From NCBI GenBank assembly GCA_029204225.1, contig CM055098.1, positions 13,679,929-13,743,928 of the forward strand: a DNA stretch of 64,000 bases, given 5' to 3'. This document shows, piece by piece, positions 13,145-24,600 of the stretch. This DNA is from Diphasiastrum complanatum (Eukaryota > Streptophyta > Lycopodiopsida > Lycopodiales > Lycopodiaceae). Each line of letters begins with the position of its first letter. Position 1 is the first letter of the stretch. A program made the position numbers and the translations under genes. Under the pieces are notes generated by a model. The model was not told the DNA's origin, ran no database searches, and was given only the letters and a program-made list of their open reading frames with translations.

Positions 13145-15584
13145 GCTGGCTGGCTCTCGCTATGGCTCCCCCTCATGGTACAGCCCTCTCTCACTCCACA
13201 CGCAGCTCCTCCCGCTCTCCTACCCCTACCGTTGCCATCCCCTCGCCCCCCCCTCCGGAACCACCCACCCCTCGCTGTCCCCTCCCCCCCCCTGCACCCG
13301 CTGCCTGTCCACCCCCTGCCTTTGCTGCCCCACTTACGCTACGAGTTTTCTTGAGTCCACTCTAGGACATGTGACAGATGGGCTACATACAGCTTGGAGG
13401 ACCACCAGAGATGCAGCTACACTGATCATATGCTTCACATCCCTAGACAGCCACAGAGAGGCGGCTCGAGAGACTGGTAGACGGGTCATATATCGTGATG
13501 GTTAGATACGATTTGTGGCTGGTACCCCTAGCAGTTCCCAGCTCTAGGAATTCGGGACCCCTGGGATTGGGAGCATCCCGGGGCCCCATCCATACCATCT
13601 TCAGATTGGGGTATGGAATTGTGATGGCATCCATTCATCCTCTACAGCAGGTGATCTGATTGACTTTGTCACTGGACGAGACCTATTGTTTTTCATGGAG
13701 ACTCATGAGAGCCAGGTGCATGGTTTATCCACCTTCCCGGGCTACAGATGGGATTCAATATACAGATCTGAGACTAGATCAGCCAGTGGCCGTGGTTCGG
13801 GAGGAGTGGCCTGTCTCTACAGAGAGTCCCTTCATCATATGTTTGAGTTCGTCAGGAGGTCATCTCTCAGTGTGGTGGGGACAGTTGTCGGCTTGGAGAC
13901 ATCCTGATTGCCATCCTTCTCTATGCAGATGATGTGGTACTAGTCTCACGTACCACAGAGGGACTACAAAGACAGTTGGACTGTTTACACACCTTTTGTA
14001 CTCAGTTGGGTTTAGGGGTGAACCTCTCGAAGACCAAAGTTATGGTCTTCATTACCTCTCGGGCTTTCATGCACAGCGTTAGGAGCTTACCCTCGGATGA
14101 CGGTCCCTAGAGGTGGTCTCTTCATACACTTATTTGGGTGTGCTCTTCTCTGGTCCTACTTTCAGTACGAGACAAGCGGCGACTTCTAGACTTGGGAAGG
14201 GATACTCTTCCCTAGTCCAGCTGGAGAGATTCTGCTTCCGTAAGTCTATTCGAGATGCCCCGAGTAAGTGCAGACTGTTTGATACCATCGTCACCCCTTC
14301 AGCCTTGTATGCGGCAGAAACATGGTGTACAGGGCTATCATCTTCACACTGGTCCAACATTTCATGCTTAGAGACTACCATGTTAGCTTGCATGATCAGA
14401 GCGAAGCCCTCGGTTCCACATGAGATCATCCTTGCGGAGTTTGCCACCCCCCTGATTCAGATTGAGGCAGCCTTCCAGCTTATCACATACATCCAGCGAG
14501 CCCAGGCACTTCCTGATACAGAGCAGAGATATACGTAGCTTGCACTCATGTCCTCTCATCACCTTCAGACTCAGGGATACCGGCTATCATGGTTATCTCA
14601 GGCAGTATCACTATCACTGATCTCCCATTGGGTACACACCAGTACATTAGACGTTTTTTATACAGAGCATATCTCGACTGTACTTGGCGACACCAGCTGG
14701 GGGTTAAGCCTGATTACTACCGGACTCACTTTCTGGAGCAGGATGCCACTGGTCTTCCAGTTTTACCTTGCTATTTGTCCTCTGGGTTTGCCATTAGACC
14801 TTCGCTTCGTGTCGCTTCGCTTCGCGTCGCGGCAAAGTTGCAGGACTTCACAATTTCTGACATTGAGACAGGCAGATTCCAGGGTACACCTCGAGAGGAG
14901 AGACTATGCCTGCTATGTCCCTTACATGAGATAGAGTTCGAGGAGTGTTTCATCTTCAGATGCCCCATATATTATGAGATTAGAGGGAGATATCACTGCC
15001 TATTCCGTGACATGCCTACTACACTCAGAGCACTGATTGGGTATGAGGACTCTCGCTGTGTCGCACTTATGCTACGAGAGATGGTCTTGCTGCGCCAAGA
15101 TATGGACCAGTTAGCTCACCAGCCACATCCTAGCTCTCAGGCTCAGATTACGTCTTTCTTCACCAGGAGACGGACACGGTCTGATGACGATGACGACGAC
15201 ATACCTCCTCACCGATGTCAGAGACAATGTATCACTCATAGTCATGCAATAGTTCGCACTTCCCGATCTGTTACGAGAGCACACAGTTTTCACCCTCCTA
15301 GGCAACGTCAGCGACGGTCCATATTACCTCCTGTTACAGCTCGTAGCACATCTTTTTTCAGCAGCAGCACTACATGATATTACTCTACTCTTGGCAGCTA
15401 TTCATAGACTATTGGCAGCTTGTAGTTTGAAGCTTACAGTTATATTACTCATTTCTCTTTTATGCATAGTTTTTTCTTGGAGACGTTTATATACGCTCCC
15501 ATGGTTTCACATACTTGACATGTACTCCTTTTGGTCTTATATGCCTTTTGGCATGGAAAAGACATTAATAAAGCTTTCTTTCTT

Positions 15585-15647
<63 letters not shown>

Positions 15648-18600
15648 CTTGGTACTATCTATGTAGTTTTGGTGTCTTATTTGTTCTGCCATCCCCAATT
15701 CTTGTTTTTGGCACTTTGTAGGAAACAACTAGAGGGAAATTATTGTAGTTTGAATTTGTTGGATGATGAGCTAGGCAAGGGCTTAAAGAGGATAATTATT
15801 AGAGTGCATCGCTACTTACTGAAATTTGTCCGTTATAAGGTATGTTGCTACTTGTTCTAGAATGAGCGAGAAGAATCGCTATGAGATACTCTCCTTCTAG
15901 CTACCCAGTTCACCAACGTTCTATTGTATGAAGTTCTAACAAGTTTTTTAAGCATTGGAACTGAAAATGCACCTCCTTGTTGCAATGCATCATCAACCTT
16001 CAAGTGTTAAAATTCTTTCTCAATTCTAGAATGTGACCAGTTTGAAACATTCTTCTATATGACTACTTTTTGTATGTAAGAGAGTGCCACAAGAAGACAC
16101 ATCGACAATGATTCAAGACTTGTAGAGAAAATCAATCAAACACCAAGAAGTTACAAAGACATAGGAAGAAGTGATGGTTGGAGATTCCAAGGGCACAAAA
16201 GTACCAATTGTAGTAGTTATCTCAACAATGTTGTTGGAAGAGAAATCGAGGGAAAGTAAGGTTCTCGATATTCATATTCAAGGATTGCCGATCACATAGT
16301 TGTCACCTATGGAGGAAGCCTGGAAGTTTTTGGAAACTACGTTAGGTCTCACTTTCCCCATGCTATGTATTAGAGTGATTATATCGTGAAGAGACTAGAT
16401 CTGTAGGAGCTTGATGTTCATAGTAGCATGTAAAAATAGAGATTTCTTCAACCTGCGCTCGTGATATACATTGGGTGCCTATTGTGATTTCTTTGAAATC
16501 AAATTGGTGGGAATAATATTGGGCCAGACAGATTTGTTCATGTAGTTTGCTACTTTCCACTGGGTTATGCACGTAGATTTAGTCAACCTATTATCTCCTT
16601 TTCAAAGAAAGATATTCGTTCTTATTGTTGGTTGACTTCAATGTGAAGATAAGTGGGTGCTTGATAGAGTTGCATGACAGCTTGGGGGACCCATTGCATT
16701 CACACTCTATGGATATGGCTGAGCTTGCGCCTGAGCCTTTTTATCCCTAGACACTTACTAGATAGAGAGAAAATGATTGCAACATACGAGGAAGACCTCC
16801 TGCATCTTGGGGACTCACAAGAGCTTATCGTCTGTATAGCATGTCCACTTGGCCCACACGAAGAGAGTTCACATAGCAGCGGACATAGAGTGGTGGACTA
16901 TATTTCATGGGATCACTAACCTGCATCTCATAAAGTATTAGCCTTTCAGTCACCCCCAGCACCCTTTCAGACCACCACATATACACTCACTCTGTCAACC
17001 TGTGTGCAACCATATACATGTTTTCTAGATCCCATATATCTAACTAGCACTATTTTACTCCTTCCCATTCTATTGTACATGCCACAAGAGGCCTCACGTA
17101 AACTTCCCTTCTTTAGAATTTCATAGAATGGCGTCATTATTCTTTCCCCAAAAGCCATATAAACCAGAGTCCAAACAGCTTCCCTTGCCCACGTGGTACG
17201 ATGAGTGTTGAATGTTCCATTTGCATGTCATCCACATCCATGCTACGTTGCCTTACTTTTTCTATGAGACATTCCATAAATATAAGCAAAGAAAAAGCCT
17301 TTATCCTGACTGAACTAGAAAGACTTTATTTGACTACATAGTTTATCTTTTGCTTCTTCTGGGGGAGTTTTTACCTCGATCATTCCCACCTCCATGATCA
17401 GACCTTGAGACATGGAACTAAGGTTAACACAAACTACACACCACCTCAGACCCACACATCACCGTTCGCCCATGACCTAACAATTATCCCTCTTCATCAA
17501 TACTATGTTTCTAGATGCCATCGATAATTAAAAAACCAATCAATCATGTGACATCCAGAATTTAGAGGTTGAACTTGTCATTCATGCCACATACTCTTGC
17601 CCCTTTAATCGCTAGGTTTTTTTTAAGGCTATGATATTTGGATCCTTGCCTTGTATGTCCACCCCAAGGTTGCATCCCGATTCGAACAGGTCGATTCGAA
17701 CCGGCCGGTTTGAACCGATTCTTTGAGGTTCGAACCGCCAGGCCAGGTTTGAATCGAAAAACGATTCGAACTTTTTTTTTTTTCCAATTCTTTAAAAAAA
17801 AGTCAAATATTCACTGATAGTACAGATACTTAAATTTTAATAGTTAAACAATTTCATTCTTCCTCTAAATTTACAGATATCAGAATTCAGGATAATCAGA
17901 TCTCTTGTGACTGTGTGACCTGTCGTATCAAGATTCAAAACAAAATCTACAGAAATTAGAATGACATTATGACCCAAGTTTAAGAGAACTGCAGTAAGTT
18001 GAAACTTGAAAGTTCAAAGTTATTTGTTGTAACTACTAACTTGTAACCATATCCTGGCCCAGTGGCCCCGACAATCTACTACCCAGGTACAAGGATCTGC
18101 TAAGTGCTCATTGGCAACTGCTTGCTAAGGAGACTTAGGACTGTGAGTGACAAGTGTGGAGTAAGTTGTAACGAGTTGGAACTTGCCAGTGGCCACTTGG
18201 ACGTTGCCGGTTGGAACTCAAGGTTTAGAAATTAGGAGCCTGGAGTATAACTGAAATTTGAGCTCAGAGGCTAGAGCTGAATCCTGATAATAGATTATAG
18301 TTATTAGTGACCACTGATTACTTAGTACTAAGTTCCAACTACTAACTAGTGAGTCGTGACCACGGTCCACTTACTAGTCTGATACAGAAAGACTACAGTG
18401 ATCACTGATCAGTGATATGGATAATGGCAGGCTGCAGCTACTAGCTAGGTACTAGGTAGAGTCTAGAGTCTAGACCCGGGACCGTACTACGTAGTACGTA
18501 GGTACTAGGTACTAGAGTCTAGGACTGTAGATTGTAAATTGTAATTTTGTTTCAAAGTTGAAACTTGAAAGTTGAAGTTCAAACTTATTTGCAAATTGCA

Positions 18601-21600
18601 ATGTCGAGATCGGAGAAAAGAATAAACAAGAAGGTTATGACAATGTTTGAGAAAGCCAAAAAAATTTAGGTTAGAAACTTAGATTTATCTTACATCTGTC
18701 ATCATCATTCATCATTCAACATTGAAGTTTTAACATTGAACATTCTATTATCTATATGACATATGTAACTACTAAGTTCTAACTAGTAACTTCTAACATG
18801 ATACATTAAAATTTAAATACCAAAATCAAAACTGTAAAATTTTAAAATTTAAACTTTAAACCTATAAGGCTTTAACCATAAGTAATTAGATAATCGACTA
18901 ACATTAAACAGACTACATAGTACATACTACAGTTAAAACTTAACTTCAGGAATCAGAAACTTGAAACTTGAAACTAGATTCTAGAATCGATAGTATATCA
19001 TGATTCATGAATCATAACATAATAGTAAATACATATGCCAGGTGCCTCATGAGTCCGGTCACCAATGTAATGCGCCATGTGTCTGATGATAAATCATGAT
19101 GTGTACATACTACACTGTAAACAGCTCAAGAGTCAATGCTCATCTAGTGACATGAACATCTATAGACTAGTAACTACAATGATCTAATGTACAATCATCT
19201 GACATCAATGAGCTCTGAGCAGGCTGCAGTGAGCACTCTAAGCTCTCCTACGCTTGAGTCTCCTCCCACTCGCTGGTGCTGTGGAGCCTGCTGTGGCCTC
19301 TCGAGTGGTAGGCTCAGCTGCGAAATCCTCATCAGATGCAGAGGTATGATGCCCCTCATCCTCATCCCCGCCCTCCTCGGACTATTTACTCCTCCTCTGA
19401 GGGCTCTGACCCTGACGATGCCTCAGACTCAGACTCAGACTCAGACTCGTCCTCGGGGCTATGAGCACGGGAGTTGCTACCCTCTCCTGCCCTCCTCCTA
19501 CGCTCTGCTCAAGTGACAGGCCCTGCACAGTGCACACAAAGAGGGACAAACGTGTTATTGCCTGCAAATTAGTAAATTACGATAATTAGTAACTTCGAAC
19601 TTCAAAAATTTAATTCAAGACCTTAGACAATCCTAATTTCTCACTTGCACTCTGCATGGCCTCCTCATGGAGGAATGTGTACACGTCCTCCTCTGACTAG
19701 TCTCTCGGTGACAACTCTGGAACCTTTACCACATCGATCAGATCGGGATTAACCTACGCACATGTCATAATGCACATTGAAATCAAGACAAAATTTGGAG
19801 GGCCGAGTCCCGACAAAAGTTAAAATTTAGCTATAGTCCTAAGTCTAGTATCTACTTAGTACTATGTAGTATGTAGTATGATCTATTTAGTATCTACTGA
19901 GTCCTGACTGCCAACTGGGTCCTGCCACCTGGGATGATGGATCACATGTTAGAATTTAGAAATTATAAGTTATGGCTTACAAGTTACCTGGATAGGCTCT
20001 GCGGTGGTCTGGAGTCTACCCAAAAGTCTCAGGTTGGCGTGTACGTACACCAACCTCTCCAACTGTGCTGATGATAGTCGATTCCTCTTCTTCGTGTGAA
20101 TCATGGAATGGACACTCCAGTTCCTCTCACAAGCGACTGCAGTGCAGTCCTGTGAGAGAATCCTGATGGCAAGACGACGCAATTTGGGGACATCAACCCC
20201 AAACTTTGACCACCATGACACGGGAAGGCCCCCCACTCTCCAGTAATATGTCCAAATGGCCTAATAATGAGTAATAAGGCCAAAGGCCAACCATATAGTC
20301 TAAGTGTCAGTAATGAATAAAAAAGGGCCCAAGGCCTGCTTATGCATGAAGTAAAGTAAATGTAAATGGACGCGGCGAATGTAATGAGCCGAGTCCATAA
20401 CCCTCCCTGGCACAAAAAGAAAGACCCAGCTGCCGAAAAGAAACTGGATCAAATAGCAGCAAGCCCTGGTGCATCAACAGCTAGAACAACATCTGATGTA
20501 GAGGAATCAACAAGTGCAGCAAGAGCACGAGTCTGATCCGCAAGTGATGGTGTATGATAAAAGACATCAATAGGCTCCCATGTGGCCTCCTCAATAGGAC
20601 GACCATCCCACTAGACCAAAAACTAAATCTGACGGCGGCGTCGACTATGGTATAGACGAACCTTTAATATAGCAGCAGGTAAAAATGGAAATAACTCTGG
20701 AGCAGTAGGAAACTCATCATCACAAGGAGCGTCATCCTCAATAGCAGCACGTAATAAACTGACATGGAATACATCACAGGCGCTTGCGGAAGCAGGAAGC
20801 TGTAAGCGATATGTAACTGGACTAAGAACCTCCAAAATGCGATAAGGCCGAATGCCAGGTAAAAGAGGTGCATAGCCATGAGATAAGAAAAATGGTGAGA
20901 CACCTGTGCTGGTTTTAACAGAGCTATTATAGCTATACTCTGCTAAACATAAATGTTGATCCCAATCCTTCCTAGAAGGAGTAACAAAATGGCGTAAATA
21001 ATCCTCAAGGATCCTGTTAAGGACCTCAGACTGCCCATCAGAATCAAGCAGCAACCAGGAATGCCAAGGTATCCGTAATGCCCAAGATAGCAGAGGATCA
21101 GCCCAAAAGATAGGGACATCATACCAAGGTATCCAAAAAGCCCGAGAAGGTAGAACTACATCAGCAATAGGAAGCCAATAAGGAAACTGGAAAAGAGATG
21201 GACACTCATCGCGAATAGTCGCATCATACACGTAACCATCAACCATATGTGCAGACTCAGTGATATAGGTGCCCCAAGAAAAGATAGCAGCATCGGAAGA
21301 CCAGCACCAAGGAGTAGGAACATAGGCAGGATGACAGGCACGCTGTAATAGAATGGAAAAGCAAGCGATATGCCAGGAAACATGGATCATAAAGAGATCA
21401 TCCTGACAAAGGATAGCTAAAATGGAGAAACGTGCACCAGCATGGTCAAAAGCCCAAGGTATCCATAAGGCCCATGAATGAGAAGTAGCAATGGCACACG
21501 GTACCTTCAAGGCCCCTATCACGAGAAGAGCAGCATGCCAAAAGCTCCAGAAGGTTCAAGAAATCAATGCATCATCTAAAAAAGCATGATGCATAAAAAC

Positions 21601-24600
21601 AATAGCAACAAATCTAGAAATAGTAGAGGCCTCAACTGAAAAACTGTAGCCGAAAAACTCATCTAGAAAGACCTCATATGGACATACCAATCCATCATAG
21701 GATACACCAAAAACGGATGGAGAATCGGATGACCCATCGGAACTGGCCGCAAGTGTAATCTCAAAGTACACACCAGGCGCACAAGTGAGGAAGAGAAGAA
21801 ATGCACTGGAACGCGGAACAGGATCCCCAACATCAGTAGCAAGCAGTGGATCAATATCCACGTGTAGCCGGGGATGAGTATCAAAGCACATATGAGCAAT
21901 ACTGAAGTATATGGCGACAACATCCCCACAAACTATCCAAGAGAGGAGAAGGAACTCTCTTAAGGTACTCTGATGGTCTCAGAAAACCAGAACAAAGTGG
22001 CAATTCAGCATCAGAGACCAAGTGATATGGAGCAACTTGAAATGACAGGGAATCTGAAGATCACCTGGACAAACAATAGCTGGAAAGGAGGCAATAACCC
22101 AAGCCATCAGTATATGCCAAGCTTGACAATGAGCAACAATCCAAGGAACAGATAGAGAGCCACATGCATAATCATAGAGATATCCCATGGAGTAAAGCGA
22201 AAGAAGATACAACCTGATCACCAATAGCGAGGGAACCATCAAACGTGGACCCGTGAAGAACCCCATAGAAATCAGCAGGAACATCGGCCATAATGGACTC
22301 AAGAGATGGAGATATAGAGACCAATGGAGAAGATACTGCACCAACAACCGAACCAAGAGGGCTATATGAGGTATGCGCAAAAGCAATAGTAGAAATACCA
22401 CCAAGGTATACGGCCTGAGGAAGAGGACCCACGGATGGTGAAAGTGAAGCAGCAACTGATGTACTCTGAATGGAAAGAAGAGCTGCATCCTGAGCCTTTG
22501 ACAGGCTACGCTGAAAGTGCTTCCCGGTAACCAACCGATAGTCACCCTGGGAATCAATACCAGCAAGTAAATGATGCTGACCAGCATGAGTAAAGGAAAG
22601 TGTCTGCTGAGACAGATCCACAACAACAATACCAAGTGAAGAGAACCAGTCGTATGCCATATGGAGATCTACTGGAGTAGCCAAAGCATCTGAAACCGTA
22701 GACCCATGAATAATATCGAAATAAGGAGCATAGGCGACAACATCTATAGCATGGCGCTCAGGAACACGAGTAGCATCAAAGTACTCAACAACAATATCAA
22801 AGCATGGAACAACATCATCAATACTATCACAGCATGCTATATCAGTATCAAGGACCATATCAGCCGCAACCTGTATATGTGAATCAGCATCTCAGTAGGA
22901 ACCTGTATATGTGACTCTGACTCACTATGGGATACAATGACGAGCTCAGGTAGATCAATAACTATCTCAAGTAAATCAGGCAACTCGCTCAAACTATGTG
23001 ATATAGGATCCTGAAGGTCAGCAAACTTTGCAGACGTGTAATGTCGGACAAAAGCAGGTCGAGGGGTCGGAGGACGAGGAGACGAAGGGACAATGCAAGG
23101 AGCTGGAACTGAAGGGGCAGGTGTAGGGGTGGACATAGCGGGAAAAGATGAAGCAAAAGGATGGGGTCGGGAGAAGCGGGAAGGAAGGGTGTCAGAGTAC
23201 TTGTGTTGTAAAGTACTGGCAAGAGACATCGCCTCAACAAGTGTGGGAGGACGGAAGGAAGAAACATCGTAACATAAGGCACCACGAAGCCCAGCAATAT
23301 AACGAGAAATAAGCTCAGTGGCCGGTAGATCTGTGAAAAGATAAGAAAGCTCCATAAACTGATTTGTATAAAAAGCAAGGTCACTAGTCTGAGTGAGACT
23401 ACGGAATGTATCACATTGGCGGTCGAGCCACTGAGGATCAATCATAGCATGACGGAAGTCACGGCGAAAGGTATGCCATATATGGAGCCCTTCCTGATCA
23501 GGATCAGCTCGATAAACTCGCCACCACGTGGCAGCGCGTCCATCTAAGTGTAAAGTAGCCAACTGGATCTTTTGAGGATCAGTCTTAGGGTAGATCTGAA
23601 AATATGTGTCAAGCTTAGCAAACCAATTCTGTAATAAGTTCCCGTTAGAGGAACCGGAATAGGTAGCAAGCTGTACCCTATCACGAAAGTCTCGAACAAA
23701 GTGTGGCTCAGGAACTGGGGGACGTGGAAAGAAACCAGGAGGTGGGTTAGGTGGAATGAACGGTCCACCACCAGGCTGACTAATAGAAGAAGATGGAAAT
23801 CCAAATGGAGGGGTAGTCCCAAATGAAGGAAAGACAGGAGCTTTTCCAGGACCATGAGGCTGTAAAGAATCAATATGTGACTGCATAGTAGCAAAGCCGG
23901 TCATAACTGTATCGAAGCGAAGAATGAGGCCAGAAAGGGTATCATTCATGCGCCGAAACTGATCGGATAAGTTTTCCTTAACAGTTTCACTTGAGGTAGG
24001 TATATGTGCCATAATGATAGTGGAAGGAATAGACGAAAACTTGAGGGAGCGGACTCTTGTCGTCACCCCAAATTAGTCTATTAAAACCAATATCATCACA
24101 ACTAAAAAAAGGGCAACAATCAACAAATGGAAAAAAGTGAAAATGAAGGCTGTAAAAATGCACTGGACAGCCAGGAGGGAAATGTCAAATTGGAATATCA
24201 AACGGAGTCGGAATTCCGTGAAATGTGGTTGAGGATGAGCGCTGGAGAGCCTTTTGATAAACTGTGAAAGATAGTTGGAAACGGATAAAATAATAGGCGA
24301 AAGTGACAAGTCGGAAGGGCTGGGGCAGCGATGAACAGGCTGCAGGATTTTGGCAATTTGGAATAGCAAACGATTATGGAATTGGGTGCTGGGCAGCAGC
24401 TAGTAAGATCCACAAATGTCTTGCAACATGATGGAAAAACCGCTGAAAATGGTGATGAAGTAGGGTGCTGGACAGCCTCCAAACAATCAGCAAAATGGAC
24501 AGCAAATCGGTGGAGAAATCCGTCGAAGATGGCAAGGTAGTAGGGCGCTAGGCAGTAGCTACCAAAATCCGAACATAACCTGAAAAAAAAAAGGGAGAAA

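Larger units (their letters stand above)
12809..15647 (+). mobile_element. LINE (APE-type endonuclease, RT), internal-deletion derivative
   Basis: Order: TC-rich and proline-coding leader (12960-13340), start of an APE-type endonuclease (13600-13880), RT from the catalytic YADD box on (about 13905-14110), RT thumb (14113-14538), C-terminal Cys cluster (14589-15377), 3' UTR, AATAAA at 15567-15572, (TTTC)n and (TC)n tail to 15644. CTTGGTA stands at both 12802-12808 and 15648-15654 and could be a short target-site duplication; the left copy lies in the copia RT start. About 400 residues between endonuclease and RT box are missing, so it is not autonomous. Confidence 0.75.

Noticed and set aside
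12831-13505. 224-codon frame with Ser-Leu and Pro runs
   Set aside because: Made of (TC)n tracts and C-rich LINE leader; no domain.
18478-18520. GTAC-rich palindromic stretch as a replication or recombination site
   Set aside because: Same low-complexity words recur all over the hAT non-coding parts; no distinct structure.
21979-22635. 218-codon Leu-rich minus-strand frame resembling a membrane protein
   Set aside because: Out of frame with the protease-like frame over the same bases; hydrophobicity reflects codon shift, not a gene.
22989-23441. 150-codon frame inside gypsy gag
   Set aside because: Shadow of the gag frame, which has clear capsid motifs.
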